NCBI RefSeq assembly: GCF_009017415.1
Contig: NC_092406.1
Span: 806,001 to 870,000 of the forward strand
Origin: Aspergillus flavus
Lineage: Eukaryota > Ascomycota > Eurotiomycetes > Eurotiales > Aspergillaceae
Length of the DNA stretch: 64,000 nucleotides
Direction of reading: 5' to 3'
Shown: one piece after another, positions 33,246 to 45,215 of the stretch
How the letters are laid out: every line of letters begins with the position of its first letter
Numbering within the stretch: position 1 is the stretch's first letter
Made by a program: the position numbers and the translations under genes
Notes under the pieces: generated by a model
Told to the model about the DNA's origin: nothing
Database searches by the model: none
Seen by the model: the letters and a program-made list of their open reading frames with translations, nothing else

Positions 33246-34071
33246 GATCGGCACGGAGGCTAGCCAACCTAATGCCAGCTAGCCTCGGTACGTTCATACA
33301 AGGGGGCGCATGGGAGTGGGTTTAGCTGAATGCGTGAGAGGAAGCGATGAAATGGGGATGATGTGTCTTTAGGGTATCCACATTCAGGTGATCAGCATCT
33401 TTGATTTGTCGCTCGGGCCGCCACAGCAACCAAATTAGATGGAGTGCTTCATGTTCGCAGGATAATAAATTGATCGGCGTTCTAAGGTTCTAAAAGTTTC
33501 CGGACGCCATCCAAGTGTTCGGGTCATGTAATAGCTTCTTCACCTCTATCGTGACACCTTCAACGAGAGTGAACCTCCGCCACAGATGCAAGGGGTTGAC
33601 TTAAGGGAGAACCTACAAGTCGAATCTGATTGACCCCCTGCTATTCAGTAAATTCTTTTACTACATTAAACCAAAGATCGTCTCGGAATGACACTTCCCA
33701 TGTAGGTGTTCGTTTCGGCGTTCTTGCGGCTGAGGGCGATATAAGAGAAAAGCCAATTAGGGCAGCGGAGGTCCGGCTGAGCTGAAGGCATTCGGATCCA
33801 CCGCGGGTCGGATGCATAATTTTCTTTCTCTCGTTGGTCCGACAGGGATGATCGGATTTGGGGATTGCCTCGTTTAGCGACTACAAATTAATGAACTTGA
33901 ACTATTGACCTGCTGATCCCCTGCTGCATGGGCCAGCCTTACTATTTGTCATTGATCCACGCTAAATTCCAGGCATGTTTCTCGTATTATAAGACAAGAG
34001 GGCTGCCAAATTCCCGGATTCAAAGACAGAAAGATTATCGTCCAGTTACCCATCGCCAGCGACTCGAGACC

Positions 34072-35720
34072 ATGGCGAGCGAAAAGCAGCTGCCTTGGGG
34101 TTACCGATGGCGCTCATCCCGAACCTTCATCATCTCGACGATTATCATCGCCTTGTTTGCTGGTATTTTTCCATTGGCGTTGTAGCTCTAATGGTGGCAA
34201 ATATCCTAACAGCTCTTCGCCAGAAACATTCCTGTATGGCTTCGTGGTTCCGATCTTGAGCTTTATGCTCGAATCTCGTCTTAACATGGATCCATCCAAG
34301 ACCCAGCGGATGACCACCGCCGTCCTGACCGTGCATGGCTTCGTGTCTCTGATCTTCGCGCCCGTCATTGCCCATTTTGCGGATAAGACGCCCAACCGCA
34401 AGGCCCCGCTCCTGATCGCTCTTGCAGGATGCGTCGCAGGTACTCTTTTAGTAGCCTCCACTTTTTCCAGTATGTGCATCTATCAAATCTTGTAATCAAA
34501 CTTTCATGCAACTCACCATCGAACAGTTGAGGCGCTTTTTGTCGGTCGGATCCTGCAAGCAGTGGCCGGCAGCGCCACGTGGATTATAGGGTTTGCCACC
34601 TTGACTGACAATGTCGATCTGGACCATATGGGCAAAGCCATGGGAACGGCCATGGCTTTTGTGACAGCCGGCCAGCTCAGTGGTCCTATCGTCGCGGGTG
34701 CGCTGCTGGAGTGGGTGGGATACTGGCCGACTTGGAGCGCTCCTCTGCTAGTGCTCTGCCTGGATATCATCGCACGTCGACTGATGATCGAAAGGCGAGA
34801 ATTACCGCTTGATGACCGACCCCGTTCCCCAAAGCTGGCCGCTCCTCACGACCCAGAAGAGAGCGAAAGGGCACCGCTGCTTCCATCAACCCCTACCAAC
34901 GAGTCCCCAGACTATAATGCGGTCCCCACGGAGGCTGAGCAGGTTGGACCATCTCGCTCTTTTTACCGCATCATGATAGGTGATATTGGCGTTGTAGCCA
35001 GCGTTGCAAACACGCTTATTTTTGCAACTCTCATCTCCGCTTTCGATGCCACCCTCCCCCTTCATCTGCGCGACACTTTTCACTGGAATACCCTCTCCGT
35101 GGGCATGATTTTCCTTTCTCTCCAGGTTCCCTCTATGTGTCTTGGCCCTTTGGTCGGGTGGCTTCGCGATCGCGCTGGTGCCCGCTGGCCGGTGACGATC
35201 GGCTGGGCGCTGTCGGCCCCATTGCTGTGGCTTTTAGGTGTTCCTGGCGAGAAGATGTTTCCGTGGGCCAGCCCGGAGACCAATGGCGAAGCGATCTTCA
35301 TCACTGGTCTGGTCACTATTGGTATTGTTTTCACCTTGATTCGCGGTGCGGGCACAATGCAGTTGGTTGGTGAGTTGCCCTGGCGTTCTTTTCCTTTCTC
35401 TCCCTTGTATAAACCCATACTGATCAACATTTCTGTCAGCTGCTACTAAGGACATGGAAGCAAAGAATCCCAAAATCTTCGGTGAATTTGGCGGTAGTTC
35501 CCGAGTCTCTTCGCTGGCCGAAGTGGCTTTCAGTCTCGGTTCCATGCTAGGCCCGCTAATTTCAGGCACTTTATCTGAAACGGTCGGTTATTTCTATATG
35601 AATCTGGTTATGGGTAAGCGCATATCATGTCTTGTGCCGTGGGATTGTCTGCTAACAGTATTATCAGGTGCAATTTGTCTGCCGGTGGCGTTATCGTGTT
35701 TCCTGTTCTTTACAGTTTAG
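34072..35720 (+). CDS. MFS carrier (vesicular amine/multidrug-like), right edge of catabolic cluster
   Basis: Five exons (34072-34162, 34224-34469, 34527-35369, 35440-35613, 35668-35720) join in frame to 468 residues. The order is MASEKQLPWGYRWRSSRTFI, TM1 (ISTIIIALFAETFLYGFVVPIL), motif A-like APVIAHFADKTPNRKAPL, GRILQAVAGSATW at TM4, and a motif C region (AGQLSGPIVAGALLEWVGYW). A polar central loop (DDRPRSPKLAAPHDPEESER) separates two six-span halves, then GPLVGWLRDRAGARWP. It resembles fungal DHA1 carriers of the VMAT-like group. It is near the gentisate genes, so it may move the aromatic acid or export an intermediate. Together with the carrier at 17751 it brackets the cluster. Confidence 0.88.
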
Positions 35721-36171
35721 GAATGGATGGGTTTAAAACTGGGATATACATAATGTTTTTATTATCTACAGAAAGTAATTTTAATGTAGTCTGCATTTAC
35801 AGCGGACGTAATGGGCCGGTACTATGCTTAGGTTCAATTCAAATAATATCTGTGCCATGCATAGAGTATTACTACCTCAAAGAAATGTTATCTTTAGGTT
35901 TCTGTTTTGCATTGGATTTCTTGACATTGAAGTACAAACCACAATATCACCTGTGCCAAACCTCCAGCATAAACAATCAAAGTCGCAATCACAACCAGCA
36001 AAACCAATGCACAAGCAAACATCTTACTGCATGATAACCACTCCCTTACCATCTCAACAGCCAAGTCACCACCACCCAACCCTCGACGAGAACATCACCC
36101 TACAGAAACCCAATTAGACAACCATCCTTCTATCAACACAAACCACAAATCCCAAATCCCACTTACCTCAT
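35721..36171. other. convergent intergenic interval, no gene seen
   Basis: The frames crossing here are short and unsupported. The plus-strand 3' flank of the MFS gene meets the minus-strand 3' end of the small Cys-rich gene. Confidence 0.5.
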
Positions 36172-36561
36172 CTAATCAGGACCATGTGCCCAAGGAGGCC
36201 TATGCTTATAGCAGTTGGCCCCGTCACACAAAAACCCCTTAGGGCACATATTCGCGCCTTTGCACACATTGTCGAGACAGTTACCCTTGTGGCACCACCC
36301 ACCCTTGCACTCCTTGTAACTTAGACAATGAGGGTAGGTTCTGGTTTCAAGGGTATCCCGCGAGTCCATTTCGGAGGCAGGGTCGTAGTCTTCGATGACT
36401 TCGTCTTTAGTGTATGGTTAGTTTCTCTTTGTTTAGTAGTGGGAATGGGAGGGATGGGGATTTGGGGGGTAGGTACCAGCTTCACGACGGACATTGGGGG
36501 GCAGGGCTGTTGAAGCTGCGAGGGTGCAGAGGGAAAGAAGAATGAAAAGTAGAAGCCTCAT
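36172..36561 (-). CDS. small secreted cysteine-rich protein, two C-repeat units
   Basis: Two exons (36561-36477, 36404-36172) join in frame to 105 residues. A signal peptide (MRLLLFILLSLCTLAAS) is followed by a dibasic VRRE and an acidic stretch that may be a propeptide. Two units follow: CLSYKECKGGWCHKGNC (C-x5-C-x4-C-x4-C) and CKGANMCPKGFLCDGANC (C-x5-C-x5-C-x4-C). The second has the spacing of the five-unit protein at 10625-11684, and in both genes the signal peptide lies on its own first exon. I do not recognise a named family. A secreted effector-, antimicrobial- or adhesion-type role is possible but not shown. Confidence 0.7.
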
Positions 36562-37951
36562 TTTTGGGGAGGGATTAGGATGCTGTTATGGGGATTTGCT
36601 CATAAATGTGGATGGATGGCAGAGTTTGGAGGAGATGTGGAGATGGGAGCAGGAGGACAGGGAGGAGGAATTTGTAAGGCATATTCCTGTTATTTATACC
36701 ATTGGTTTTGGTTAAGAAGTGAATAGGCCAAGTTATCATTTTCATTGAATGAAACCCAAGCCGTGTATTAAGTCACTTACGGGGTGTGTGAGCAAGTTAT
36801 GATAGGGTGAAGTCGAGTGGCCTGGTAAATGAATACTCGTCCCTTTGTCTACATGATACACGGTCAATCAGGATTGATGTATGTATTCCCTGGATATCAC
36901 AAAGATTGCATCCGTGCTTTGTAGTTGTTCGTAGGAAATGGTGACAAAAGGACACATGATATGAGCGAGATTAAATAGTCAGACGGGTTAATCTATTCCT
37001 ATCGGAACTTCAGGCTACTGCTCTTCTTGGATGAATAATATCATCCACACAAGGCAAGAAGATTAGTTACTGGCTAACCCCAACAGGTGCGGTAGTGAAT
37101 GGTTCGATTCCGCTAGCTTAAGCATAGGCCAATGTGGTATCTTATTCATAATGCCTTGGGTATATTCTATGACAATTGGGATGCTTTCGCACCTGGATGT
37201 CGGAGGATAGTGTCGTCATCCAACTAGCCTTCTTAAGGGTGAAGATAAAACTATGATGCTAAGGAAGATACCATATGTGCGGGCTTCCGATTCGATCACA
37301 AACAAGTCTCAAGTGCATGTTGAGCTAGGTCTCAGCAGGCAACTCGTGGACACGTTCAGATCTCTAGATACAATGTATGCAGCGATTCAAAAAGCTATAC
37401 GGTAGTCAACGTGCGTCATTATGGTGACAGGGATCTTGTTATATAAACATGACTAATTGGGTCAGTGTGCACCCATGGGTTTCATTGACTAGGTAAAATA
37501 GGACACTTTCTGCTCTACCACATTTACTCTGTCTGCCAATTTCTACGATCAAGACGACAAATAGGATACGACGTCCTTTGCACATTTATTTACGAGATAA
37601 CACCCAAAAACTCGTAGATCGTAAGCATGTATAGCACTTTTTGTCTTCCTGATCCCTATCGCGGAAACAGCATCGACAGGGTGCGCGTCAATGTTCTACT
37701 TTCAAAAGCACTTCATGAAACGCATATACTAGTACAGCAGAGTCTACAGATAACATAGGGAAGTATGGCCGAGGTATTCAGGCTGATTCCGCTTGTGATC
37801 TCGGTACTACCCGATCAATTTGGTAATGGATTCCCCAGACAAGTCCCCACTGCTGATCATTCGTTTTTCCCCGACTGCCACATATAAGAAAAACCCAAAA
37901 GGAACCATTGCTACCTACCTCTAGGCACCTGAGGAATCACTCCCAATCAAG
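36562..37951. other. 1.4-kb interval, no gene seen
   Basis: Divergent upstream regions of the small Cys-rich gene and the YhhN-like gene. No open frame of note. It is AT-rich in 36760-37640. Confidence 0.5.
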
Positions 37952-38719
37952 ATGTCGACAAATCTGTCAATTCCTCCTCCGCCGGCAGTGTACCTTCTCA
38001 TAGGGTCCCTCCCATTGCTGGTCATTTCGGAGTCCGTATCCCGATCCCACACAGGGACGGCTCTATTCAAGATGCTCTCTTCGGTCGCTTTCCTCAGCGG
38101 GCCACTCTTTTTAACCTCAGGAGAGTGGACTTCCACTCGTTCTCTCATCACGGCCGGCCTTCTTTTCTCCCTCGCCGGAGACTTCTTCTTAATCCCCTCG
38201 CGAAGCGAATTCCACAATGCGAACTCCAACCCCCAACAGGAAAAGAAAATCTCCATTTCCTTCCAGCTGGGCGTCATCGCCTTCGCAGCAGCTCATATCG
38301 CCTATATCCTGGCCTTCTTCCAGGATAACGAGACCATCTCGTGGGGAACCTTCGCGACAACATTCCTCGTAACAATGGCGGTCGCAAAATGGCTTGGCGT
38401 AATCTATCCACCACCGCATTCCTCGGCTGGAAGTAATGTGCTCGATCTCGATCTTCCTGCAGATATGAAACCGTTGGTCCTGGTATATGCTACCATCATT
38501 AGCGTGATGTTTGCTACTGCAGCTTCGACAACTCCGGTAGATGTTTCGTCCCGCTGGCAGTATCAGCGAGTGTTTGGTGCGGCAATGTTCGTTGCTAGCG
38601 ACGTTTACGTTGCGAAGGACGCGTTCAAGAAATCACCTGGAAGCCGGGGTTGGGTTCAGAGTACTTTTGGGTATGGGTTGTATTTTTGGGGGCAGATGGT
38701 TATCGCGGGGTTGGTGTAG
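37952..38719 (+). CDS. YhhN/TMEM86 family membrane protein
   Basis: An intronless protein of 255 residues with about eight predicted membrane spans. Visible features are TAGLLFSLAGDFFLI (a TM with the conserved G-D pair), QLGVIAFAAAHIAYILAFF, VYATIISVMFATAA, and the C-terminal GAAMFVASDVYVAKDAF with FGYGLYFWGQMVIAGL. The SLAGD and A-S-D elements are the conserved acidic positions of the family. Animal TMEM86B hydrolyses lysoplasmalogens; fungal members are mostly uncharacterised and fungi generally lack plasmalogens, so the substrate is not clear. The gene appears isolated. Confidence 0.85.
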   Translation: MSTNLSIPPPPAVYLLIGSLPLLVISESVSRSHTGTALFKMLSSVAFLSGPLFLTSGEWTSTRSLITAGLLFSLAGDFFLIPSRSEFHNANSNPQQEKKISISFQLGVIAFAAAHIAYILAFFQDNETISWGTFATTFLVTMAVAKWLGVIYPPPHSSAGSNVLDLDLPADMKPLVLVYATIISVMFATAASTTPVDVSSRWQYQRVFGAAMFVASDVYVAKDAFKKSPGSRGWVQSTFGYGLYFWGQMVIAGLV

Positions 38720-40396
38720 GGTTGATTGGTTTGTTGGTTGAGAGGTGCATGCTTTGATATCCTATACTGTGGGGTTAGTATGGTATTCCAATAAGAGTAG
38801 CATGCTGCCTGAATGAAGCTCGTGAAATGTTTGAGATAAATAGATGACAGGTCATGTGGATGGACTGTGCCCTAGTTTGCTCCATGTCAGTCAGCTCGCG
38901 TCGCAATGTCCAACATGCCGCAGATGCTGAGAGTAGCTTTGAAGTAGACATACAGGGGTGTCACTAGTTCGTCATTGGGTTCACGAAGTACCTCTGCCAT
39001 GTATCTATGTCCAGAAGGTTGTTGGAGTCGAAGACTGCCCCCTCCTTCCTAGGCCGGCTAACAGAATGAGCATCGAGAATACAAGCATACTCTAGACCCA
39101 GTAGTGCTTATTAAATATTTGCATCGTCATAAGCTATAGTAAGAAAATCTCTCAGTCGGTACCAAAATCGATATTCCAGGCCGGTTTTAAAGTGCTTGGG
39201 GACATATTTGAAATATTTTCAGCCAGGCATCGCTGCCAGTCCTTTCAAGCTTTCCTATACAACCTTTAATCGTGCCAAAGCGTAATGTTGAACTTCGAGA
39301 AAGAAAATTTGTTTAGGTTTATGGTAAAGACATAAACAACCTATCATTTACTGCTACAGCAGTTCCAGTGAGTAACAATCCGACCTACTTCTCTAACCCC
39401 ATTAGCCCTGTAATATTTTGTCGCACAGGATGTGTGAGGTAAAGCAAATAGTGGCAAGCCGTGGCGCACGAGGCCTCGTGGATTTGAATAGCATAAGCAC
39501 TAATTGCCATGCGTCGCTGGTGAAACCATATCAAGTGTCGATTGAGAAGGAGCAAAGGTTGTTAATCGAGCGCACCAACCACAATGACTTAGTGGCCGCT
39601 GAAAAATTCTTCGAGAAACCTTCAGTATAGAAGATCAGCAGGGGCATCATCCATCGTTATTTGGGGGCCAATATAAACTAGGGTTTAATCGGCTTAGGTC
39701 TGAGTAAGAACTAATTCCTTTGATTTAACCGAGATAGTAGAACGCGCAACGCCAAATTCTTCAGCAAGTTTAGTGGCAATTTGCTCGGTATATAGACCTT
39801 CTTGCAAAGCAGCACTTGCTTCACTAGGCTATTCAGATACAGTTCTTCTCTTTGCACTAATTTCAGTCCCAAATACCCCGTTCTTGTTGTGTGGTAGGCG
39901 TTTGAAATAGTTGGTGTTTTTTGACGCGGTTCGCGTTCTGCCGTGTTGCAAACACTTTTGACCTAGTAGTTTACCAAAATCTTACTACGTAAATAGTAAC
40001 TTGTTAAGAAGCGGCATATCATATTTCATCTACCGAAGCGCACTGTCCGCAAGATAGAGCAGCAATTTGGTTTACTTAATGATTAGTGCATGCTCCATGC
40101 GAACTAGCTGCATCGAAACGTGGCATATGGGGCCAGGCTGCGTTGCATCCTTCCTGCACCGTCATCCTTCAGCAGCACAAAGTTCGCTGGTGGATGGGCC
40201 AATCCACACAACTCGGCATATTTATAGATCTGATCTATCTCCCTCTCGCAATGTAGTCCATCACTACACCAGATGATCCTTTTATGATTCCATTGATGTT
40301 GTTTTATTATATATATTCCTCTCCACACCGTTAGGCTTATCTGTATTCTTCATTTTCCTTGGACTCTAGTTTTCATACTGTTGGTTATTTGACTTC
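38720..40396. other. 1.7-kb interval with transposon relic
   Basis: No intact gene. A transposase-like fragment is listed separately at 39694-39902. A TATA-like TTATATATAT about 85 bp before the next gene (near 40306) likely belongs to the FAD-oxidase promoter. Confidence 0.5.
39694..39902 (-). mobile_element. degenerate transposase helix-turn-helix fragment
   Basis: On the minus strand, one frame reads SEASAALQEGLYTEQIATKL then AEEFGVARSTISVKSKELVL, the pattern of a Tc1/pogo-type or similar transposase HTH (E-x-I-A-x-x-L..GV-x-x-S-T-I). An in-frame stop precedes the fragment and another ends it, so it is a relic. I see no terminal repeats or catalytic DDE domain near it. Confidence 0.4.
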
Positions 40397-42121
40397 ATGA
40401 TACGCACGATTTCTTTGGTAGGCGCCTGGCTCATCGCTAGCGGTGCTACTCTAGTGCAGGCCGACAGCAGTTTTGAACCGGCCAATTTCAACGTCACTGC
40501 AGCGTTGAAAGGTTATGGCGTTGATACATCCAGCATACCTGCATTGACAAACTTATCAAAACGATCAACAGAGTCAGCATGCCTTGCAGCTGTAGGTCCC
40601 CAGCCATAAACACCCCTGTTCCTGAGCAATCCAGCGTACCTAACTCGACCATAGTGCGCTAGTCTTGAGTCCGTCTTTGGCTCCGAAAAAGTCCTAGATC
40701 AAGAGAACACGAGCTATACCACTTTCACGGACGCTTTTTGGTCTGAGCAGCAGGCAGAGGTTCGTCCGTCTTGTATTTTCAAGCCTAGCGTCAACACAGA
40801 TGTTGCCATCGTTGTGCTGTTATCTCAGCTTACCAGGTGCCCGTTCGCGGCCAAGAGCGGCGGCCACGCTGCCTTCCGGGGCGCGTCCAGTAGCCCTGGA
40901 GGTATCACCATCTGGTTCACTGATATGAATGAGGTGAGCCTGAATGAGGACCATTCCATCGCATCTATTGGGCCAGGAAATCTCTGGGGGCGGGTTTACA
41001 AGGCACTCGAACCGTATGGGTTAGCTGCTATCGGCGGCCGGGAGAGTAGCCTTGGGGTGGGGGGATTTGTTACTGGCGGTGGCATTTCATTTCACTCCAA
41101 CCTGTATGGTTGGGCTTTGGATAACGTGGAGAGTTTTGAGGTCAGCTTTTTCTTTGCTCCTGGAGTCAAATGCACATACTTACGGCCTATGTAGGTCGTG
41201 ACAGCCAGCGGTCGAATTGTGACGGCTAACGCAACAAACTTTCCGGATCTTTACTGGGCTCTCCGCGGCGGAGGCAATAACCTTGGTCTCGTTACCAAGT
41301 TTAACTTGTACACAATCCCGAGTTCGACAATGCGCGGGACTACGCGTGTCTTTGAGGAAGCTCGACTCCCGGAGGTCGTCAGCGCTTTTGCAAGTGTCTC
41401 CCGTGGCGCGACAGCCGATGGCAACGCCCAACAGTACGTAGCATTTGCCCGTATGCAAGGCGTGAGTGTTGCGTCCGCGGAGCTCTCGTACGCCCTGAAT
41501 ATCACAGACCCACCCATCTTTAAGCCATACAGAGACATTCCCGCATTGGCCGACACAACCGAGTCCAGGAGCCTGGTGCAGTACTGCGAGTATATCAATG
41601 ACCAAAACCCTAGCGGACACCGGGAGATGTACTGGACAATTGCGACGCAGCTGGATGAATCGTTTGCTCTCTGGGCGGCCGAATATTACTTCAAGATCGT
41701 GCCGCAAGCAGCTAATATCACGGGTGGGAACCCCGTAATAATTTACCAGGCATTGACGGAGCCGATGCTGGCCAACGTGACTAAGTTCGGTGGCAATGCC
41801 TTGGGCTTGGATACATCACAAGGGCCGCTGATTCTATTCAACATGGCCTTTTGGTGGGATAACGCTGCTGATGACAATGCTGTCTACACTTTCATTCACA
41901 ATTACTACAAAGTCATCACTGACGAAGCAAAGAAGCGTGGGATTGCCCATCAGTACATCTATATGAACTATGGCAGTCAGTTCCAGGATGTCATTGCGGG
42001 ATATGGTGCGGACAACAAAGCCCGCCTGCAGAAAGTGGCAGCAACGTACGATCCTCGTGGCGTCTACCAGACACTGCAGCCAGGATACTTCAAATTGAAT
42101 GGAGCACCTGTTCAATACTGA
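40397..42121 (+). CDS. secreted FAD-linked (berberine-bridge-like) oxidoreductase
   Basis: Three exons (40397-40591, 40655-41140, 41195-42121) join in frame to 535 residues. A signal peptide (MIRTISLVGAWLIASGATLVQA) is followed by a VAO-type FAD-binding domain. AKSGGHAAFRGASSS is the nucleotide-binding loop with the His that often bears the 8-alpha flavin bond. IGPGNLWGRVYKAL and GVGGFVTGGGISFHS, with WALDNVESFEVVTA, are the usual next landmarks. The cofactor domain ends in FPDLYWALRGGGNNLGLVTKF. The substrate domain ends YDPRGVYQTLQPGYFK. Several N-x-S/T sites are present. These enzymes oxidise alcohols, sugars or secondary-metabolite intermediates; no neighbour identifies the substrate. Confidence 0.92.
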
Positions 42122-43360
42122 TCTAGCTTTAGAGTTTGCTATCTTGTCCGCTATGTGTATTATTCTACTCAAGAACAATGTAATTAGAGTTGTGAACAGC
42201 GTCATAATCAGGCAGCTCAATAGATGGCCTTGTATCTAGTACAAGAAAAGCAGCTTGCAAGCTTTACCTACGTTTGCTGTAGGCTGTGTAACCCAGAGAT
42301 ATAAGAACTATAATAAGACATTACACAATGCGCAGTTACTTCATTGTACATTGTGTTTACAGTCTAGGAGGTCCTTGAGCGCTCTAGTTGATATCTTGCC
42401 TTGGAGAGTTGCAGTAGTAGGTTGTTAAGATTTTGGTTTAGAATCAGTCCTCTTTGTTAACCTCTAACCAGTATTGTCCTATAACGGTAAGCGATTGCTC
42501 ATTTGTTCCTTACTCATGCACGCTGGGCACTTTACCATGTTTTCTTATTATGGCCTTTATCTAATTCTTTAACCCCTTTCTTTCTCCTTCTTGATCATCC
42601 AAGGTGTACCCCGTGATATCGCCTAGCGCGAAAGCTAGCCAAGTCTTTGTGATCAGTTTCTACCAACAATCATGCCTAATCCCGTACTATAGAAGCACGT
42701 TAGTGTTTATATTTAAACGATTGCAACGCCACTCCCATCCGTCTCATTGTCTGCTTTGTGCTCAGCTTGGGCGTTTCAGATGATTGTTCATACACCTTTC
42801 CATTTGTTCTGGGAAACAAAGAAAATAGCCTATATTTGCTTACATCCTTGTATCACAAGTCCATGTTACAATTGTTGTGTCCAATCTTTTAAAGCTTCGC
42901 AAAGTATATTCTAGATAGAAGGTAGATTTCATCATTATCTTGTCGGCTATACTATCTTGGGGGATTGTGGTGGCAAAGTAAACAATGTTCAAACGAGATG
43001 GTTGCACAAGTCTAACAAATAAACACGCCTTGCACAAAGTACTGCTCTCTGGTCTTTTGATCTTTAGGTCATGTCATTATTTTTAGCATAACAGCCTTAT
43101 TCGCTCTTGAATGCGGCCTTCTATCCCGCTTTGCTTGCTACTCATAGGGTAGGGTAGCATTCACTGTCACCAAGTCTTATGCAGCTCCGAAGGATCTTAC
43201 ATATAAGAATGCCTATTTTCGCCCATGACGAATACCATAATATCAGATCAATCTCATTTCATTTTTATTCTCATATACTCGTATCAGAGTGCCCCTACAC
43301 CAGTATTGTTTACGGTCTCATCTATCCATTGGCGATTCCTTTCAAAGAACCAAGCTCGAC
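42122..43360. other. 1.2-kb interval, no gene seen
   Basis: AT- and pyrimidine-rich. The opposite-strand frame 42840-43037 lacks any supporting feature. The open frame of the next gene extends upstream to an ATG at 43289. Confidence 0.5.
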
Positions 43361-44958
43361 ATGACCAAGAAGGGAAGCGAAGAGCCCATGGGCTCTGACA
43401 CCAAGCAAGCTGAAGTATGGTGGTCCCATTTTACATCTCATTTGTTCAGTTGGCCCTTTTGGCCGTACTCATTCTTCAGCCGTGGTCAAAGAACTGATGT
43501 CGGGGCATCGCAGGAAGAAACCATTGCACCCCCGGAGACTGCTCAACCTCCGACAACCCCAGAACCAGAGCCTCGGGCAGTCAGCGAAGCGCCTAGCACC
43601 CAGGGAGAGAAAGGGCAGGTGGTAAGATGGCTTGCTCCATATTATCAAACGTTCATTGTATTAATGCAAGTCGCGGCTCAAGAAAGAAGACGATCTGCGA
43701 GACTGAACAAAAGAAGTATCTCCCCTACCGAAGAACAACCCGCGACTCCGCCATCTCCGCCCAAGAAGCCAAAGGTCGAAGAAGGAGAGGCCTCGAACCC
43801 TGCGCCACAGTCTCCTACTCCTGAGGAAGAGCCAACTCAAACTCAGCGAGAAGGTTCAGATAAGGCCCCGTCGCAGGGTGACGATAAGTCACAGCCTTCC
43901 GATCCTACCGGTGAGGAGAGCCCATCGCGCAATGAAGACCTGTCGCAGTATCCTGATCCTATCGACTGCCCTGGGTACTTTTTGCGTGGGGGTACGTGGC
44001 TTCCTTACGATGATGAGGATATTCACAAGAAACTCCACGTCATACAGGAGCGTCTGCAGGAATGGTCAGTGGAGTGGGCAAGTCTGGAAAAGCAGCTGTC
44101 CGACGAAGAGAAGCAGAAGCTAATTGCTGGCCTGGAGGGGTATTGTCTCCAAGCTGACTGGGACTCGTTGGTTGAGAAATTGCCGTCCAATATTTCTGAG
44201 CTTCTGCCCCTCATTCTCAGCCAGGCTTTAGTGGCTAAGGACCTGTTCCAGAATGTGATCGAAGATCCATTTTTCTATCTCAATGAGGATGGTGTGAAGG
44301 TGACTGGCGAGCACGGTCAAGTTTCTTACCCTTCCCGTGTAGAAGTCCATAACCTATGGCAGTGGTGTAAACAAGGTATATGATGCAAACCAGGGATACA
44401 TCATACGCTAACTTTAGTATAGTTGAACCTTCCAGCGAGCGAGAAAACTGGAATTCAAGAAAGTGGCTCCAAATGACAGTCTGCTTTTTAAATGCATTCA
44501 CTCCGGAAACCACTTTTGATCCATTGCTTGCGACACGTATGAAGCGGCTGAGAGACTCTAGGTTGGAACGACTGCTGCACAACATTCTCGACAGGTCTTC
44601 TCTGTTGCATCCGTTGCTCAAGACAGTTTCTGAATCGGCCCAAGTTAGACGACTCCATGAGCTTTTCCACATCTATCAAATCGCCGCTGACCTTTGCATT
44701 GGAATGTGGTCTAATGAGATGGATTTCGAATTTAGCTCGTTCGATTCTCTGGGGCCATTCCACGAGGATATTCCACACATGGAAAGGCACGCTTTTGCTG
44801 AACCGGAACCGGAGGAAAAGTCTGATCCGGCTGATAAAGGTCGAACTGTTCTGTTCATGATGCAGCCCACTGTCACTCGATACTGTCGGTTTGATGGGCA
44901 TGAAGACCAGTCATTGATTCATCGGGCTCTTGTTGTTTATTCCAAAGATGCTGCATAG
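43361..44958 (+). CDS. fungal protein of unknown function, proline/glutamate-rich disordered N-terminal half
   Basis: Two exons (43361-44375, 44423-44958) join in frame to 516 residues. I do not recognise the family. Residues about 45-205 are low-complexity (PPETAQPPTTPEPEPRA, PPSPPKKPKVEEGEAS, with RRSARLNKR and KKPK as possible nuclear signals). The folded part begins at DCPGYFLRGGTWLPYDDEDI and continues as helices: LQEWSVEWASLEKQLSDEE, LVEKLPSNISELLPLILSQAL and FFYLNEDG. The second exon continues helical and ends VTRYCRFDGHEDQSLIHRAL. The R-SARLNKR pattern resembles chromatin-associated peptides, but no domain is identified. Upstream ATG at 43289 would add a segment with no obvious role. 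Confidence 0.75.
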
Positions 44959-45215
44959 TCCTTACTCTCTACATTTTCATTGTTTGCATATGAGTTCGCA
45001 GGAGGTCCACTTCCATCTTACCCTGCATTTCTATTACTACTCTGAATAGAATATTCGTTTGGTTATGGACCTTTCACACAAGGCTTTGGTCCATACTCAA
45101 GGCTGTTCCACATCCTTGAGTATGTGTAGTCTACATACGTATATAGTAGCAAGAGAGGAAATAAAACGATTCACCAGACATATAACCATCAAGCTCTACT
45201 AGCCATACCAACTCC

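Larger units (their letters stand above)
32567..34071. other. 1.5-kb interval with homopolymers and one unassigned frame
   Basis: It holds a C-rich run (32735-32755), a T run (33227-33245) and an open frame at 32849-33133 ending in an acidic and aromatic stretch (ISFDDLLFSYVGPW). That frame might be a relic of a regulator C-terminus; I could not connect it to an upstream exon. The last 300 bp are the promoter of the MFS gene. Confidence 0.4.
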
